From Acidobacteriota bacterium (lineage in GTDB: Bacteria; Acidobacteriota; Blastocatellia; Pyrinomonadales; Pyrinomonadaceae), in contig QHXR01000006.1 of NCBI GenBank assembly GCA_003223025.1, positions 164,677 to 228,676 of the forward strand: a stretch of 64,000 nt of DNA, in the 5' to 3' direction. The position numbers were made by a program, and so were the translations under genes. Below are positions 1-8,529 of the stretch, in pieces. Numbering within the stretch: the first letter of the stretch is position 1; each line of letters begins with the position of its first letter. Under the pieces are notes generated by a model, which was not told where the DNA came from, did no database searches, and was given only the letters and a program-made list of their open reading frames with translations.

Positions 1-963
1 ATCAAGTGCAAGTAACGCCGGAAAGAATGCATCGAGCGCACCGGTTGTCGTCTCGGTTCGCTTTCCGGTATTCATGTCCGCGTGGCCGTACCAAAGATCG
101 CCGACAATGACCGGACCGTTGACGTTCTTCCTGCTCATGTTCTCGCCTTCATCGGCGAGATATGTGTTGATCTTCCCGATCGAATCTTCCCACATCGACT
201 GGCAATCCTTATCGCCGAACAGACGCGAGCATTTCAAAAGATATTCGTAATATGAGTCGATCTCGGCGCTGACATGGCTATCGGGATTCGTCCACTTTCC
301 TGTCTCGACGTTGATGTTCGTCCCGACGAGTCCGATCGGCGAACGACGTTTGTAAGTTTCGACCAGAGCGCGTTTTGCCTTCTCGTAATAGATCGGCTTG
401 CCGGTGAGTTTCGACAGCGTCCCGAATTCTAAAATCAACGTTCCGGTCTCAGCCGGATTCGTCACTTCGCCGCGCGTTTTTCCCGTTCGAAGATTTACAT
501 ATCGATAAGGCAATCCTGTCGGAGATTCGAATACCGGAAGCAGACGCGTCCCGAGATCGTCGGCCATCGCGAGCAACTTGTTATCGCCGGTGATCTGATA
601 GTTCGTCAACAATCCGCCGAGAAGCCGGATCGTGATCTCGAAATTCTGGACGTCGAAGTCTTTGTTGAAATTCAGATTCTCGGTGATGTACTTCCGTGTG
701 TCGTCGGCTTCTTTCTTGAAGCCCATGACATACATCGTGTCGAGCGCATCGACCGGCGTCATGAGCAGCGGCTCGGCATACCAGTTGTGAAAAGATTTCG
801 AAAGCGGTTTTAGATCGTCGTTGCCCCACGCGTACTTTTTGTAACCGTTCCACGCGTGGAGGAATTCCGTTTTAACTTCGGAGGCCAGAGCCTTGCGATC
901 CGTTTGGGCAAACGCGCTCGAGCAAAGCAACAGGCAAAATAAACCAGCAAATATTTTCCGCAT
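1..963 (-). CDS. Glycoside hydrolase family 47 alpha-mannosidase (3' end outside window)
   Basis: A reading frame starts at ATG 963-961 and stays open for 321 codons to the left edge. Residues 1-20 are a typical Sec signal peptide ending SSAFAQ, so the enzyme is exported. GH47 signatures follow in order: HAWNGYKKYAWG (36-47), TPVDALDTMYVMG (69-81), FEITIRLLGGLL (108-119), AETGTLILEFGTLS (171-184) and IDSYYEYLLK (235-244). In characterised GH47 enzymes the Asp of the last motif is a catalytic residue. The family are calcium-dependent inverting alpha-1,2-mannosidases. It is best known from the eukaryotic ER and Golgi, with a minority of bacterial members. The C-terminal part, including the calcium-site threonine, is missing here. 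The gene lies downstream of the elbD-like gene on the same strand but across a repeat-containing gap, so co-transcription is uncertain. Family assignment is firm; the substrate is unknown. Confidence 0.85.
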   Translation of the reverse strand, partial: MRKIFAGLFCLLLCSSAFAQTDRKALASEVKTEFLHAWNGYKKYAWGNDDLKPLSKSFHNWYAEPLLMTPVDALDTMYVMGFKKEADDTRKYITENLNFNKDFDVQNFEITIRLLGGLLTNYQITGDNKLLAMADDLGTRLLPVFESPTGLPYRYVNLRTGKTRGEVTNPAETGTLILEFGTLSKLTGKPIYYEKAKRALVETYKRRSPIGLVGTNINVETGKWTNPDSHVSAEIDSYYEYLLKCSRLFGDKDCQSMWEDSIGKINTYLADEGENMSRKNVNGPVIVGDLWYGHADMNTGKRTETTTGALDAFFPALLALD

Positions 964-1077
964 GTGTCTATCAACCATTACAAAATTAATAATTACACCA
1001 TTATGGATTTACATAGCAGAAAGGCAGATCTACCTCGGAAGTAATTATTAATTCCGTAATTGGTAATTTTGTAATTT
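964..1077. repeat. AT-rich imperfect inverted repeat between elbD-like gene and GH47 gene
   Basis: The gap holds TTACAAAATTAATAATTAC near 979 and the near-complement GTAATTGGTAATTTTGTAA near 1057, separated by about 60 bases. It matches the style of the dispersed intergenic palindromes in this window. It could also act as a weak terminator for the upstream minus-strand gene. Confidence 0.5.
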
Positions 1078-4000
1078 CTATTCATCGATCACGGGTTCCT
1101 GTTTTCGCGATCTTCTTCGTTCGGCTTTCCATTGCTTTCGTACCGCCGGTACATCGAACTTGTCGCGTTTGCCGTCGCGCATATTCTCGATCTCGTGCTG
1201 AACTCGGGCGGCGATCAGACGATACGCTTCGGTGTTCGGAACGCCTTCGGTCATCTTCTTGAGCTCTTCGTATTCGAGAAAATGCCCGACCTTCGCACCG
1301 ATCTTCGCGCCGAAGCTGCTGCCTTTCGGGATGATCGTACCTTTCGGGAACGCATCGTACGTTCCCCAGATGTAGATCGGCAGAATCCCGATCTTCTGAT
1401 TTAAGGCGAGGTAACCGATGATCGGTTTGAACTCCGCGATCTGTCCGCTCTCCTGACGTCCGCCTTCGGGAAAGATGAGGGCGTTGTAACCTTCATCCAG
1501 TATTCGGGTCACGTGACGGAGCGATTGCCGCAAACTTCCGGTCCGTTCTATCGGAACGAGCGTCGTGAAATTGTTCATGTACGCACGCTTGTATTTTGTA
1601 TCGAACCAGTAATCCGCTGCGGCGACTGCGACCGTCTGATCGGCCATGCCTGGTCCCAGCGCTTTTTTCACAAGTCCCGTATCGATGTGCGAAGTGTGAT
1701 TCGGAGCGACGATAAAGTTTACGTGCTGCGGAACGTTCGATTCGCCTTCGATCCGCGTGTCGAGCACGCCTTCGTACAAAGTCTCCTGAGCAAAACTCAC
1801 GACTGCATTTCCGGCTCGACGTATGATCGACGGAATGACAATGTCTTCGTCGTCCTTCTTCTCTTCGACTCGCGGCTCATCGGCAAGCTTCTTGGATTTA
1901 TCGACGCGTTGGACCGCAGTGAGCAACTCCCGAACTGTCTGTACTTCATTCAAAGTATCCGGCGAAAGCACTCTGCCGCCCGCGTCCTCAACTGCCGCCT
2001 GCAACTCGACGAACATGAGCGAATCGAAACCGAGATCTGAAAGCTTGTCATCGGTCGCAATGTCCGAAAGCGGACGATTCGAAACCGTCGCGACGATCTT
2101 CCGGATCCAAACCGCGTTGTCATCGCCGCGTGATTCCACAACCGCGTTCGTCCGTTTCTTAGAGCGATCTTCCAAACCTTGAAGCATCTCGACGACTTCG
2201 GGACGCTTCACTTTTCGAGTCGCGGTCCTCGGCAATTCGAACGGAGTGATGTGGAGGATCTTCACGCGTTTGAAGAACGGTATCGACGCCGACACTTCGC
2301 GGAAATGCTCTTCGACTTTTTTATTAACTTCGGCCCGCGCTAATGCGATGTCGTGTTCGTAATCCGGTACGACAAGCGTCGCGATCTTCTCGCCGCCATC
2401 ATCGTCGGGCAATCCAACGACACTCAATTCCTTTATGAAACCCGATTTTCCGTAGAGGTCCTCGATCTCGTCGGGATAAATATTTTTTCCGTTCGAATCG
2501 ATGATGACGTCCTTCGATCGGCCGACGATGAAAAGATTTCCATCTTCATCGATCTTGCCGAGATCACCCGTTTTCAGCCATCGATCCTGAAGCACCGCCT
2601 CGGTCGCTTCTTCGTTGTTGTAGTAACCGAGCATGACATTCTGCCCGCGAGCGAAAACTTCACCGACGCCGCTGTCATCCGGATTGTCGATCTTTACTTC
2701 GACGCCCGGAAGCGGTTTGCCGACGCTTCCACGCAGCAATTTATTTCCCGGACGTGCGACGGTGAGAACGGGCGAAGATTCCGTTAGCCCATAACCTTCG
2801 AGCACGGTGAAACCGAGTCCGTGCAGATCTTTCTGAACCTTTTCGCTCAATGCCGAACCACCCGAGATCAAGTAACGCATTTTGCCGCCCATGCCTTGAT
2901 GGATCGGGAAAAATACGATCGGTCCGAGATTGAACGGCGTGTTGTCGCGGATCCATGCGTTGAACTCGATCATGTTATCCGCGATATCGGCGATCCAATC
3001 GCCGCGTTCGCGCAATCGGGTCTTAATGCGTCGATGCAGCATCTCCCACAACGCCGGCACACCGACCATTCCGGTGACGTGACCGTTCTCGATCGAGTGC
3101 GAAAGTTCTTCGGCGGAGAGTTCGTTGAGATATGTGATCTGAGTTCCGTTTGAGAACGGTGTCAGAAATCCCGCCGAGAATTCGAATGTGTGATGCATCG
3201 GCAGCACGGACAAGACTCCGTCGGTGATGTCCATGTTGAGCACGCTCGACAGCATCGAGATCATGTTCGTGAAATTCTTATGCGACAGCATCACCGCTTT
3301 CGGTTTGCCGGTCGTTCCGGATGTGAAGATCAACGACGCGACTGAATTCGACAGGATCTTCGCCGGCAGAAGTGCGTTGCGTTTTGCTTCTTCGGTCTCG
3401 TCCGGCATTTCGAAAACTTCGTCGAAAGTCCAAACTTTGAAATTTTGGCTTTTGGATTTTGGATTTTGGATTCCCGGTTCCTTCGATGACGAATCGGAGG
3501 AAGCAAAACTCCCCTCCTTCCGAAGGAGGGGTGGCGGCGTTTCGCCGGCGGGGTGGTTCTCTCGACGCACTGCTACGACTTCTTCCAAACGCGAATGAAG
3601 CTCAGGATTCTCGTCCGCTAACTTGGGCGAAAGAACGATCGCAGACGCTTCACCCGCTTTCGCGAAGTTCACGATCTCTTCAACCGAGCTCGCCGGATCG
3701 ATCGGGATCGCCGTCGCTCCGGCTTTCAAAATTCCAAAGTACGTCATGCCCCACTCGGGCATATTGTTGGAAAACAGGATCACGCGATCGCCGTGTTGGA
3801 TGCCGTTCTTCGCAAAAAATCCGGCGGCACGCATCGTCAGTTCGCGCACATCTTCGAAGGTGTACTGTTCTTTTCGTCCGTTGCGTTCGATCCGCATCGC
3901 GACGCGTGTCGGGAATCGTTTGACCGATGTGTCGAACAGATCGAGCAGATCTTTGTACGTGTACGAACGCTTCTCCTGACTCTTTAGCTCTTCCTCGAGC

Positions 4001-5637
4001 GTCGGCAGAACCCACTTTCGCATTCCCGGGAAATGGACATTGAGCCAGTAGTCGTACCAGTCGAGCCTTTCCGGATACCAGGGTAGGAGATGTTTCTCCT
4101 TGTCCTTGATCATCGCGTGAAGTGCACGGACGTTATCCGATCGATAGAGATATTCGTTATCGATCATGAACGGTTTGAACATCGCAAATGCGTCCATCGT
4201 CTCCTGCGTCACGCGCTCGAAATCTTCGACCGACTTCTTGAGATCAGAAACGATATTGCCGATGCGACCGCCGCCCCAACTCGGTGCAGCCTTATCGAGA
4301 AGTTTGTCGGCGCGTTTCGCGATCTTGTTCAGCATCGGAGCCGAAGCTAGTTCGTAGGTGCGCTGTTTGACCGTTTGCGTCTCGACCATTCCAGCCAGTT
4401 TGTTCGCGAGTTTGTTCCCCGTCTCTTTGTCTTCGAAATGTTGTCGCTTGTAGAGGCCAACGAGTCCGACGATCCGCTTCATGTCGTTCGGATTCGAATC
4501 ACCCGACGATGCCTGAAACACGAGCGGCGGATTGTCATCGACGAGCGCGTTCATCGCCGCACCGAGGATCACTCCCGAAACCATATCGACCGGGACAATG
4601 TCGAGGACGAGCTTTTCGTTGACAGGAATGATCGGCTGACCGCGAAGCGCGATCAGTATCAGCGGCGCGGTCGTCGTGAAGCCTTCGTTCCATCCCGGAA
4701 AGGGATATACGTTCGACGATTCGACGATCGACGGACGGACGAGAATTTTTACGATGTCGTCCTGCTGAGCGATGATCTGCTCGGCGAGCGATTTCGAGTA
4801 GGTGTAGATATTCGTCCAACCCCAGTACTCGGCGCGTTCAGCTCCGAGCTCGGTCGTGCGTTCACGGATCCACATCTTCCGTTCGCGAAAGATCGCGGAT
4901 TTCAATTCGGATTCGTCATCCGGATCGCGGCCTTCTTCAATAAAGCGTGAGCGCGCAGACTCGCGAAACTTCGCTGCTTGCACAGCATCGTCCGCTTCCT
5001 GTCGCGCTTGTTCGCTCAATCGGGCGCAATCTTCGACTTCCCGATTTACATCGAATGTCGTTCCGACCAGTTCATTCTTCCGCGGGAAATAACCGACGAC
5101 CGGTTCGTTCTCCCAGATCGCTCCGCTGCGTTTTCCGGCGACGAAGCACGTCGAGACATGTACAAGCCGCGGCTTCTTCATCATCCGCGCCATCTTGATG
5201 ATGTTGTTTGATCCGACGACATTTGTGCGGAGAGCTGATTCGAGCGGCGGATTGAATGTCACGTTTCCGGCGCCATTGATGATGACGTCGGTGTCCTGCA
5301 TGATCTTTCGCGCCGCTTTTTCGTCGAGTCCGAGATATTCATTACCGACATCGCCATTGACCGGAACGACTTTGGATTTTATAAAGTCATTGAATCCGTC
5401 GCCGTACTTTTCGCGCAGCGGATCGAACGTCGGTGATGTGACGATGGTGGTCCAGAACCGTGTGTTCGATTCGTTCTCGTCCCTTGCTCTGACTGTCGCA
5501 TACACCTTCCCGATGTCGGGAAAGTTATTGAGCAGCATCGACAGAGTCACCTTCCCGACAAAACCCGTTCCGCCGATAAAGAAGATGTTCTTGCCTTTAA
5601 ATATTTCCGTTGGTGAAAGTTTCATTACCAAACTCAT
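1078..5637 (-). CDS. Four-domain fatty acyl reductase / AMP-ligase / ACP / acyltransferase (ElbD-like)
   Basis: A 1519-residue enzyme. An NAD(P)-binding reductase domain of thioester/fatty-acyl reductase type carries GGTGFVG at 22-28 and the YTYSK catalytic motif at 278-282. An AMP-binding ligase follows, with TSGTTGKPK near 771-779. A carrier domain has the phosphopantetheine serine in GFDSL (Ser1206). A PlsC-type acyltransferase has NHTSHID (His1314) and PEGGR near 1390. This order matches ElbD of Myxococcus xanthus, described as the multifunctional enzyme for alkyl ether lipids and plasmalogens; the equivalence is inference. A start at ATG 5637 is chosen because the 19 codons upstream (from 5694) lie in a dispersed palindromic repeat; ATG 5625 is also possible. 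About residues 691-732, between the ligase N-terminal part and the TSGTTG loop, are encoded by repeats (PPPLLRKEGS, then GIQNPKSKSQNFK). It ends in TAG. Confidence 0.85.
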   Translation of the reverse strand: MSLVMKLSPTEIFKGKNIFFIGGTGFVGKVTLSMLLNNFPDIGKVYATVRARDENESNTRFWTTIVTSPTFDPLREKYGDGFNDFIKSKVVPVNGDVGNEYLGLDEKAARKIMQDTDVIINGAGNVTFNPPLESALRTNVVGSNNIIKMARMMKKPRLVHVSTCFVAGKRSGAIWENEPVVGYFPRKNELVGTTFDVNREVEDCARLSEQARQEADDAVQAAKFRESARSRFIEEGRDPDDESELKSAIFRERKMWIRERTTELGAERAEYWGWTNIYTYSKSLAEQIIAQQDDIVKILVRPSIVESSNVYPFPGWNEGFTTTAPLILIALRGQPIIPVNEKLVLDIVPVDMVSGVILGAAMNALVDDNPPLVFQASSGDSNPNDMKRIVGLVGLYKRQHFEDKETGNKLANKLAGMVETQTVKQRTYELASAPMLNKIAKRADKLLDKAAPSWGGGRIGNIVSDLKKSVEDFERVTQETMDAFAMFKPFMIDNEYLYRSDNVRALHAMIKDKEKHLLPWYPERLDWYDYWLNVHFPGMRKWVLPTLEEELKSQEKRSYTYKDLLDLFDTSVKRFPTRVAMRIERNGRKEQYTFEDVRELTMRAAGFFAKNGIQHGDRVILFSNNMPEWGMTYFGILKAGATAIPIDPASSVEEIVNFAKAGEASAIVLSPKLADENPELHSRLEEVVAVRRENHPAGETPPPLLRKEGSFASSDSSSKEPGIQNPKSKSQNFKVWTFDEVFEMPDETEEAKRNALLPAKILSNSVASLIFTSGTTGKPKAVMLSHKNFTNMISMLSSVLNMDITDGVLSVLPMHHTFEFSAGFLTPFSNGTQITYLNELSAEELSHSIENGHVTGMVGVPALWEMLHRRIKTRLRERGDWIADIADNMIEFNAWIRDNTPFNLGPIVFFPIHQGMGGKMRYLISGGSALSEKVQKDLHGLGFTVLEGYGLTESSPVLTVARPGNKLLRGSVGKPLPGVEVKIDNPDDSGVGEVFARGQNVMLGYYNNEEATEAVLQDRWLKTGDLGKIDEDGNLFIVGRSKDVIIDSNGKNIYPDEIEDLYGKSGFIKELSVVGLPDDDGGEKIATLVVPDYEHDIALARAEVNKKVEEHFREVSASIPFFKRVKILHITPFELPRTATRKVKRPEVVEMLQGLEDRSKKRTNAVVESRGDDNAVWIRKIVATVSNRPLSDIATDDKLSDLGFDSLMFVELQAAVEDAGGRVLSPDTLNEVQTVRELLTAVQRVDKSKKLADEPRVEEKKDDEDIVIPSIIRRAGNAVVSFAQETLYEGVLDTRIEGESNVPQHVNFIVAPNHTSHIDTGLVKKALGPGMADQTVAVAAADYWFDTKYKRAYMNNFTTLVPIERTGSLRQSLRHVTRILDEGYNALIFPEGGRQESGQIAEFKPIIGYLALNQKIGILPIYIWGTYDAFPKGTIIPKGSSFGAKIGAKVGHFLEYEELKKMTEGVPNTEAYRLIAARVQHEIENMRDGKRDKFDVPAVRKQWKAERRRSRKQEPVIDE
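3443..3470 (-). repeat. Four-unit heptamer tract inside the elbD-like gene
   Basis: On the coding (minus) strand this is three TCCAAAA units and one variant (GCCAAAA). It is translated as IQNPKSKSQN in the AMP-ligase domain. It belongs to the family also found in imuB, dnaE2 and mfd. Confidence 0.9.
3509..3562. repeat. Palindromic repeat family B copy inside the elbD-like gene
   Basis: Begins CTCCCCTCCTTCCGAAGGAG and ends GGGGTGGTTCTCT, matching the copies in dnaE2 at 32689, 32791, 32893 and, inverted, 32993-33048. The enclosing gene reads through it on the opposite strand as ENHPAGETPPPLLRKEGS. It is separated from the heptamer tract by about 40 bases. Confidence 0.85.
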
Positions 5638-5638
5638 T

Positions 5639-5745
5639 GCGGCTGTGCCGCCCGATGAGCGGAAAGGCTTTGCCTTTCCGCAAGGTTCTTTCATTTGATT
5701 CGGGGAAAGGCAAAGCCTTTCCGCTCATCGGGCGGCGACAGCCGC
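5639..5745. repeat. Inverted pair of 42-bp repeats (family C) at the 5' edge of the elbD-like gene
   Basis: The left arm (5639-5680) and right arm (5704-5745) are near-perfect reverse complements; the right arm differs by about one inserted G. Each arm contains a smaller palindrome, GGAAAGGCAAAGCCTTTCC. The reverse complement of the left arm is identical over 42 bases to dnaE2 coding sequence at 33275-33316. The overlap with the longest possible reading frame of the elbD-like gene argues for the internal start. Confidence 0.9.
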
Positions 5746-5755
5746 TAAAATCATT

Positions 5756-5787
5756 TGAAATTTCAAATTTGAAATTTGAAATTTGAA
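5756..5787. repeat. Short AAATTTG-type tandem/palindromic repeat
   Basis: A run of TTTGAAA / AATTTCAAA units in the gap between the methyltransferase 3' end and the elbD-like gene. It is locally self-complementary and has no coding potential. Confidence 0.6.
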
Positions 5788-5792
5788 AACTC

Positions 5793-6617
5793 CTAAGTCT
5801 TCGTCGCCAGCACTTCCAAATACTCAGACTCTACGACTGTCTTCCCATCGGTCGACTGATTCGAGCTTTCCCACAAACCGACGAGATCCGATCGGAGTGC
5901 GGCCTGGCCATTCTCATCAAGCATCTCGAACTGTTTCTGCGTCGGGCCGAAATATTTTCGGAAATGTTCGACGACTTCGCTCGGTCCGAACGGATACGTG
6001 AACATGATCTTTGTCGGCGTCATCTTAAGGTCCTTAATGCCATCGCCTAGACGCTCGCGGACCGCATCCTCGGTTCCCCAAAGCACAGGCGAGGGCATTC
6101 CCGGCGGAGGCGGAACGTGCTTCGCTCCGGTCTTGAACATTTGTCCAGTGAACGCACCCGGGGTCCAGTTCGCCATCGCGATCACTCCCCCGGATTTCGT
6201 AACACGTTTCAACTCCGAAGCAGTGACGTCGGGACGCGGTGCGAACATGGCACCGAACATCGTCATCACTACATCGAATTCGCCATCGGCGTATGGCAGT
6301 GCTTCGGCGTCACCGACTTCGAATTTCGCATCGACGCCTTCGGCCCTCGCTCGTTCGATCGCCTGTTCGATCAGGTTCGGAGCGATGTCGATTCCGGTGA
6401 CCGTCGCACCCGTCTTGGCTGCCGGGATCGCAAGGTTTCCGGTACCGCACGCGACGTCGAGAACTTTCATTCCGGGTTTCAAAGCGAGTCGCTCGACAAA
6501 CTCGACCGCTCCATGCTCGATCGACTTCGCGATCTCACCAAAGTCACCCGCGATCCACATTCCGCGGAGCTTGCCTTTCAACGTTTCCATTTCGGGAGTC
6601 ATCTGTGTGCTTTGCAT
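5793..6617 (-). CDS. Class I SAM-dependent methyltransferase
   Basis: A 274-residue cytosolic protein with a Rossmann methyltransferase core. Motif I is VLDVACGTG at about 52-60, followed by the acidic strand end VTGIDIAP, then GDAEALPYADGEFD, and FGAMFAPRPD in the motif IV/post region. It resembles UbiE/Methyltransf_11-type enzymes acting on small molecules or lipids. Starts at ATG 6617; the next gene upstream (LarA-like) lies across a 219-base repeat-rich gap, the elbD-like gene about 155 bases downstream. Its position between lipid-type genes suggests a lipid or quinone-like substrate, but nothing in the sequence fixes this. Confidence 0.8.
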   Translation of the reverse strand: MQSTQMTPEMETLKGKLRGMWIAGDFGEIAKSIEHGAVEFVERLALKPGMKVLDVACGTGNLAIPAAKTGATVTGIDIAPNLIEQAIERARAEGVDAKFEVGDAEALPYADGEFDVVMTMFGAMFAPRPDVTASELKRVTKSGGVIAMANWTPGAFTGQMFKTGAKHVPPPPGMPSPVLWGTEDAVRERLGDGIKDLKMTPTKIMFTYPFGPSEVVEHFRKYFGPTQKQFEMLDENGQAALRSDLVGLWESSNQSTDGKTVVESEYLEVLATKT

Positions 6618-6627
6618 CTACTTGCCT

Positions 6628-6830
6628 CCAGTGCTGCGTCGCATAGCGACGATTGAATTTAGCCGTGGCCCTTAAGGCCACGGAAGGTCGGGAACGAATT
6701 CCGTCGCGTAGCGACGATTGAATATTTTCAAGCGTCGCTGACGCGACGCAGCGTCTTATGATTCTTACCGTGGCCTGAAGGGCCACGGCTAAATTCTGTT
6801 GGTCGCTAACGCGACAAAATCCTAAATCTC
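6628..6830. repeat. Cluster of short dispersed palindromes
   Basis: Two copies of a GTCGC..AGCGACGATTGAAT motif (near 6637 and 6702) alternate with two hairpin-forming GTGGCC..GGCCACGG elements (near 6664 and 6770) and a GTCGCTAACGCGAC palindrome near 6803. The last motif recurs just before imuB at 28502. It fills most of the gap between the LarA-like and methyltransferase genes. Confidence 0.75.
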
Positions 6831-6836
6831 GTTTGT

Positions 6837-8438
6837 CTACTCCGTCACATTACACAACCCGATCACCGGCTGATGCAGCATCGTTATCTCGGCATTCCTT
6901 CCCATAAAGGATCTCGCCATCGCGATCGCTTCGGTCAGATTATCCGCTCGATCCCAGCCGAGGATTTCCGGAACGTGCGCGTTCTCGGCACCGGCGGCGA
7001 TGACTTTCCCGACGTGCTGACGTCCGTTCTCGCCCCAATACCACATAAAGAAAGGATGAGCTCCGTGATATGCATTGCCGCGGCGATACATCTCGACGTA
7101 GGCCGGATTCGAAGCAAACTCGCGCTCGTATTTTTCGCGAAGATAAAATGCGTCGCGTGATTCGGGTAGCAGGCGATGGAAAAATTCGATGTACGACGGA
7201 TGGAAATTGTGATCGAACTCATCGAAGCACGGATGCGTGATGATCATCACTCCGCCTTTTCGCAGCAGCGGCATGTTGCGATACATGTTGAAGTGATAGC
7301 CAAGCGCCATCACCTGCACAAGGAGCGGGTTCAGCGCCGAGTAAACGTTGTACGGCGAAATGTCCGGGATACCGGTGATCATGATGTCGCACTGGCCTTT
7401 CACCGGGATCTCGTACTGACGATAGTTGAGCTCAAGAATTCGTTCGTGCACCGGCTCCGTCTTTCCGGCGAAACATCCGATCAACTCGTACTGCGCCGGG
7501 ATCGCATGAAGAAGTTTTCGTCGAGCCGCACGCGGAAGATTCGAGAAAGTACGCTTCATTGCTTCCCATTTCATGCGGTCGCCGAACGAGAACTCGTCTT
7601 CATTCCGCGTCAGGATATAGTAGCCTTCGGGAAACATTTTGTTGTTTAGCGCGGTCTCGATGTGAAAGACCTTGCACTGTTCATCAACGAGATGACCGAG
7701 ACGAATGACCTTGTGATTCAGCTCCGACGCGGGCGGATCCATGTACGAATGCGAATCGCGGATCGTCTGCGGCTCGTGATGCGCGCGAAGAGATTCGTAA
7801 TCGCAGAGACCGACGGCAACCGACTTGTGTCCACCGTCCATCGGGACGAGATTGATGTTGAGATAGATAAGCAGATCGCTCTCGATCGCGCGCTTGTTCA
7901 CGCGGAGCGGCTCGTTGTGCTTCGTGTGGCCGAGCGTGACCAGATTGTCGTCATCTTCGGCGTCGTGATTGTAGAAACGATCGGGATGATATTCGTTGAA
8001 GATCTCGTTACCGACCATCCGACGCATTTCCCAATCGGTCATTTTCCGATGGAGCGAGTTCGCCACGATCAGGTGAATGTCATCGACCCCGTTCGCACCG
8101 CACATGTCGAGCACGACCTCGAGCATCGTCTGCCGCATGTCGGGTGTCGCCATCGGCGGCAGCGGAAGCGAGATGTCATCCATCGCGATCGTCACGCGCA
8201 TTCCGGGTTCGAGCAGCGCGTACAGCGGATCCATCTCGAGCGGATGATTTACCGCGTAACGGATCGCGGCTTCGCGATTCGGCAATCCCTTGATCGGCGG
8301 ATTCGGATAGATCACACGGGTGCCGATAGGAATATCCTCGAGAATAAAGTCCTCGCCATTCGGCATGATCCGCGGTGCGGAATCTTTGTCGATATACACT
8401 ATCGATTCGTGAGTTTTGCGTCTTAATTGGAGAGCCAT
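6837..8438 (-). CDS. LarA-like protein (DUF2088, lactate racemase N-terminal fold)
   Basis: A 533-residue protein. The first half carries features of the LarA/DUF2088 family: a conserved early block [17 protein letters not shown], a central [10 protein letters not shown] segment, and [11 protein letters not shown], which aligns in style with the family's glycine-lysine motif that holds the nickel-pincer cofactor in LarA. Classical LarA is about 425 residues, so this has a long unassigned C-terminal half ([23 protein letters not shown]). No LarB/C/E cofactor genes are in the window. ATG 8438 is chosen because the 22 codons upstream (from 8504) lie in a perfect dispersed inverted repeat. Context with a HAD phosphatase and the elbD-like enzyme suggests a step on a lipid or 2-hydroxyacid substrate; racemase activity is not claimed. 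Confidence 0.7.
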   Translation of the reverse strand: MALQLRRKTHESIVYIDKDSAPRIMPNGEDFILEDIPIGTRVIYPNPPIKGLPNREAAIRYAVNHPLEMDPLYALLEPGMRVTIAMDDISLPLPPMATPDMRQTMLEVVLDMCGANGVDDIHLIVANSLHRKMTDWEMRRMVGNEIFNEYHPDRFYNHDAEDDDNLVTLGHTKHNEPLRVNKRAIESDLLIYLNINLVPMDGGHKSVAVGLCDYESLRAHHEPQTIRDSHSYMDPPASELNHKVIRLGHLVDEQCKVFHIETALNNKMFPEGYYILTRNEDEFSFGDRMKWEAMKRTFSNLPRAARRKLLHAIPAQYELIGCFAGKTEPVHERILELNYRQYEIPVKGQCDIMITGIPDISPYNVYSALNPLLVQVMALGYHFNMYRNMPLLRKGGVMIITHPCFDEFDHNFHPSYIEFFHRLLPESRDAFYLREKYEREFASNPAYVEMYRRGNAYHGAHPFFMWYWGENGRQHVGKVIAAGAENAHVPEILGWDRADNLTEAIAMARSFMGRNAEITMLHQPVIGLCNVTE

Positions 8439-8461
8439 TTTGATTTTGGTCTTAAGTTTTG

Positions 8462-8527
8462 TCTTTGCGGCTTGGCGTCTTTGCGTGACAATCAGATGTT
8501 TCACGCAAAGACGCCAAGCCGCAAAGA
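8462..8527. repeat. 27-bp perfect inverted repeat (family E)
   Basis: The arms at 8462-8488 and 8501-8527 are exact reverse complements, containing CTTTGCGGCTTGGCGTCTTT, with a 12-base loop. It sits between the HAD gene's stop and the LarA-like start. A related but degenerate copy is at about 48428-48486. Confidence 0.9.
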
Positions 8528-8529
8528 AG

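Noticed and set aside
5638..5694. N-terminal extension of the elbD-like protein from ATG 5694
   Set aside because: The 19 codons are entirely dispersed repeat sequence and precede a normal reductase N-terminus.
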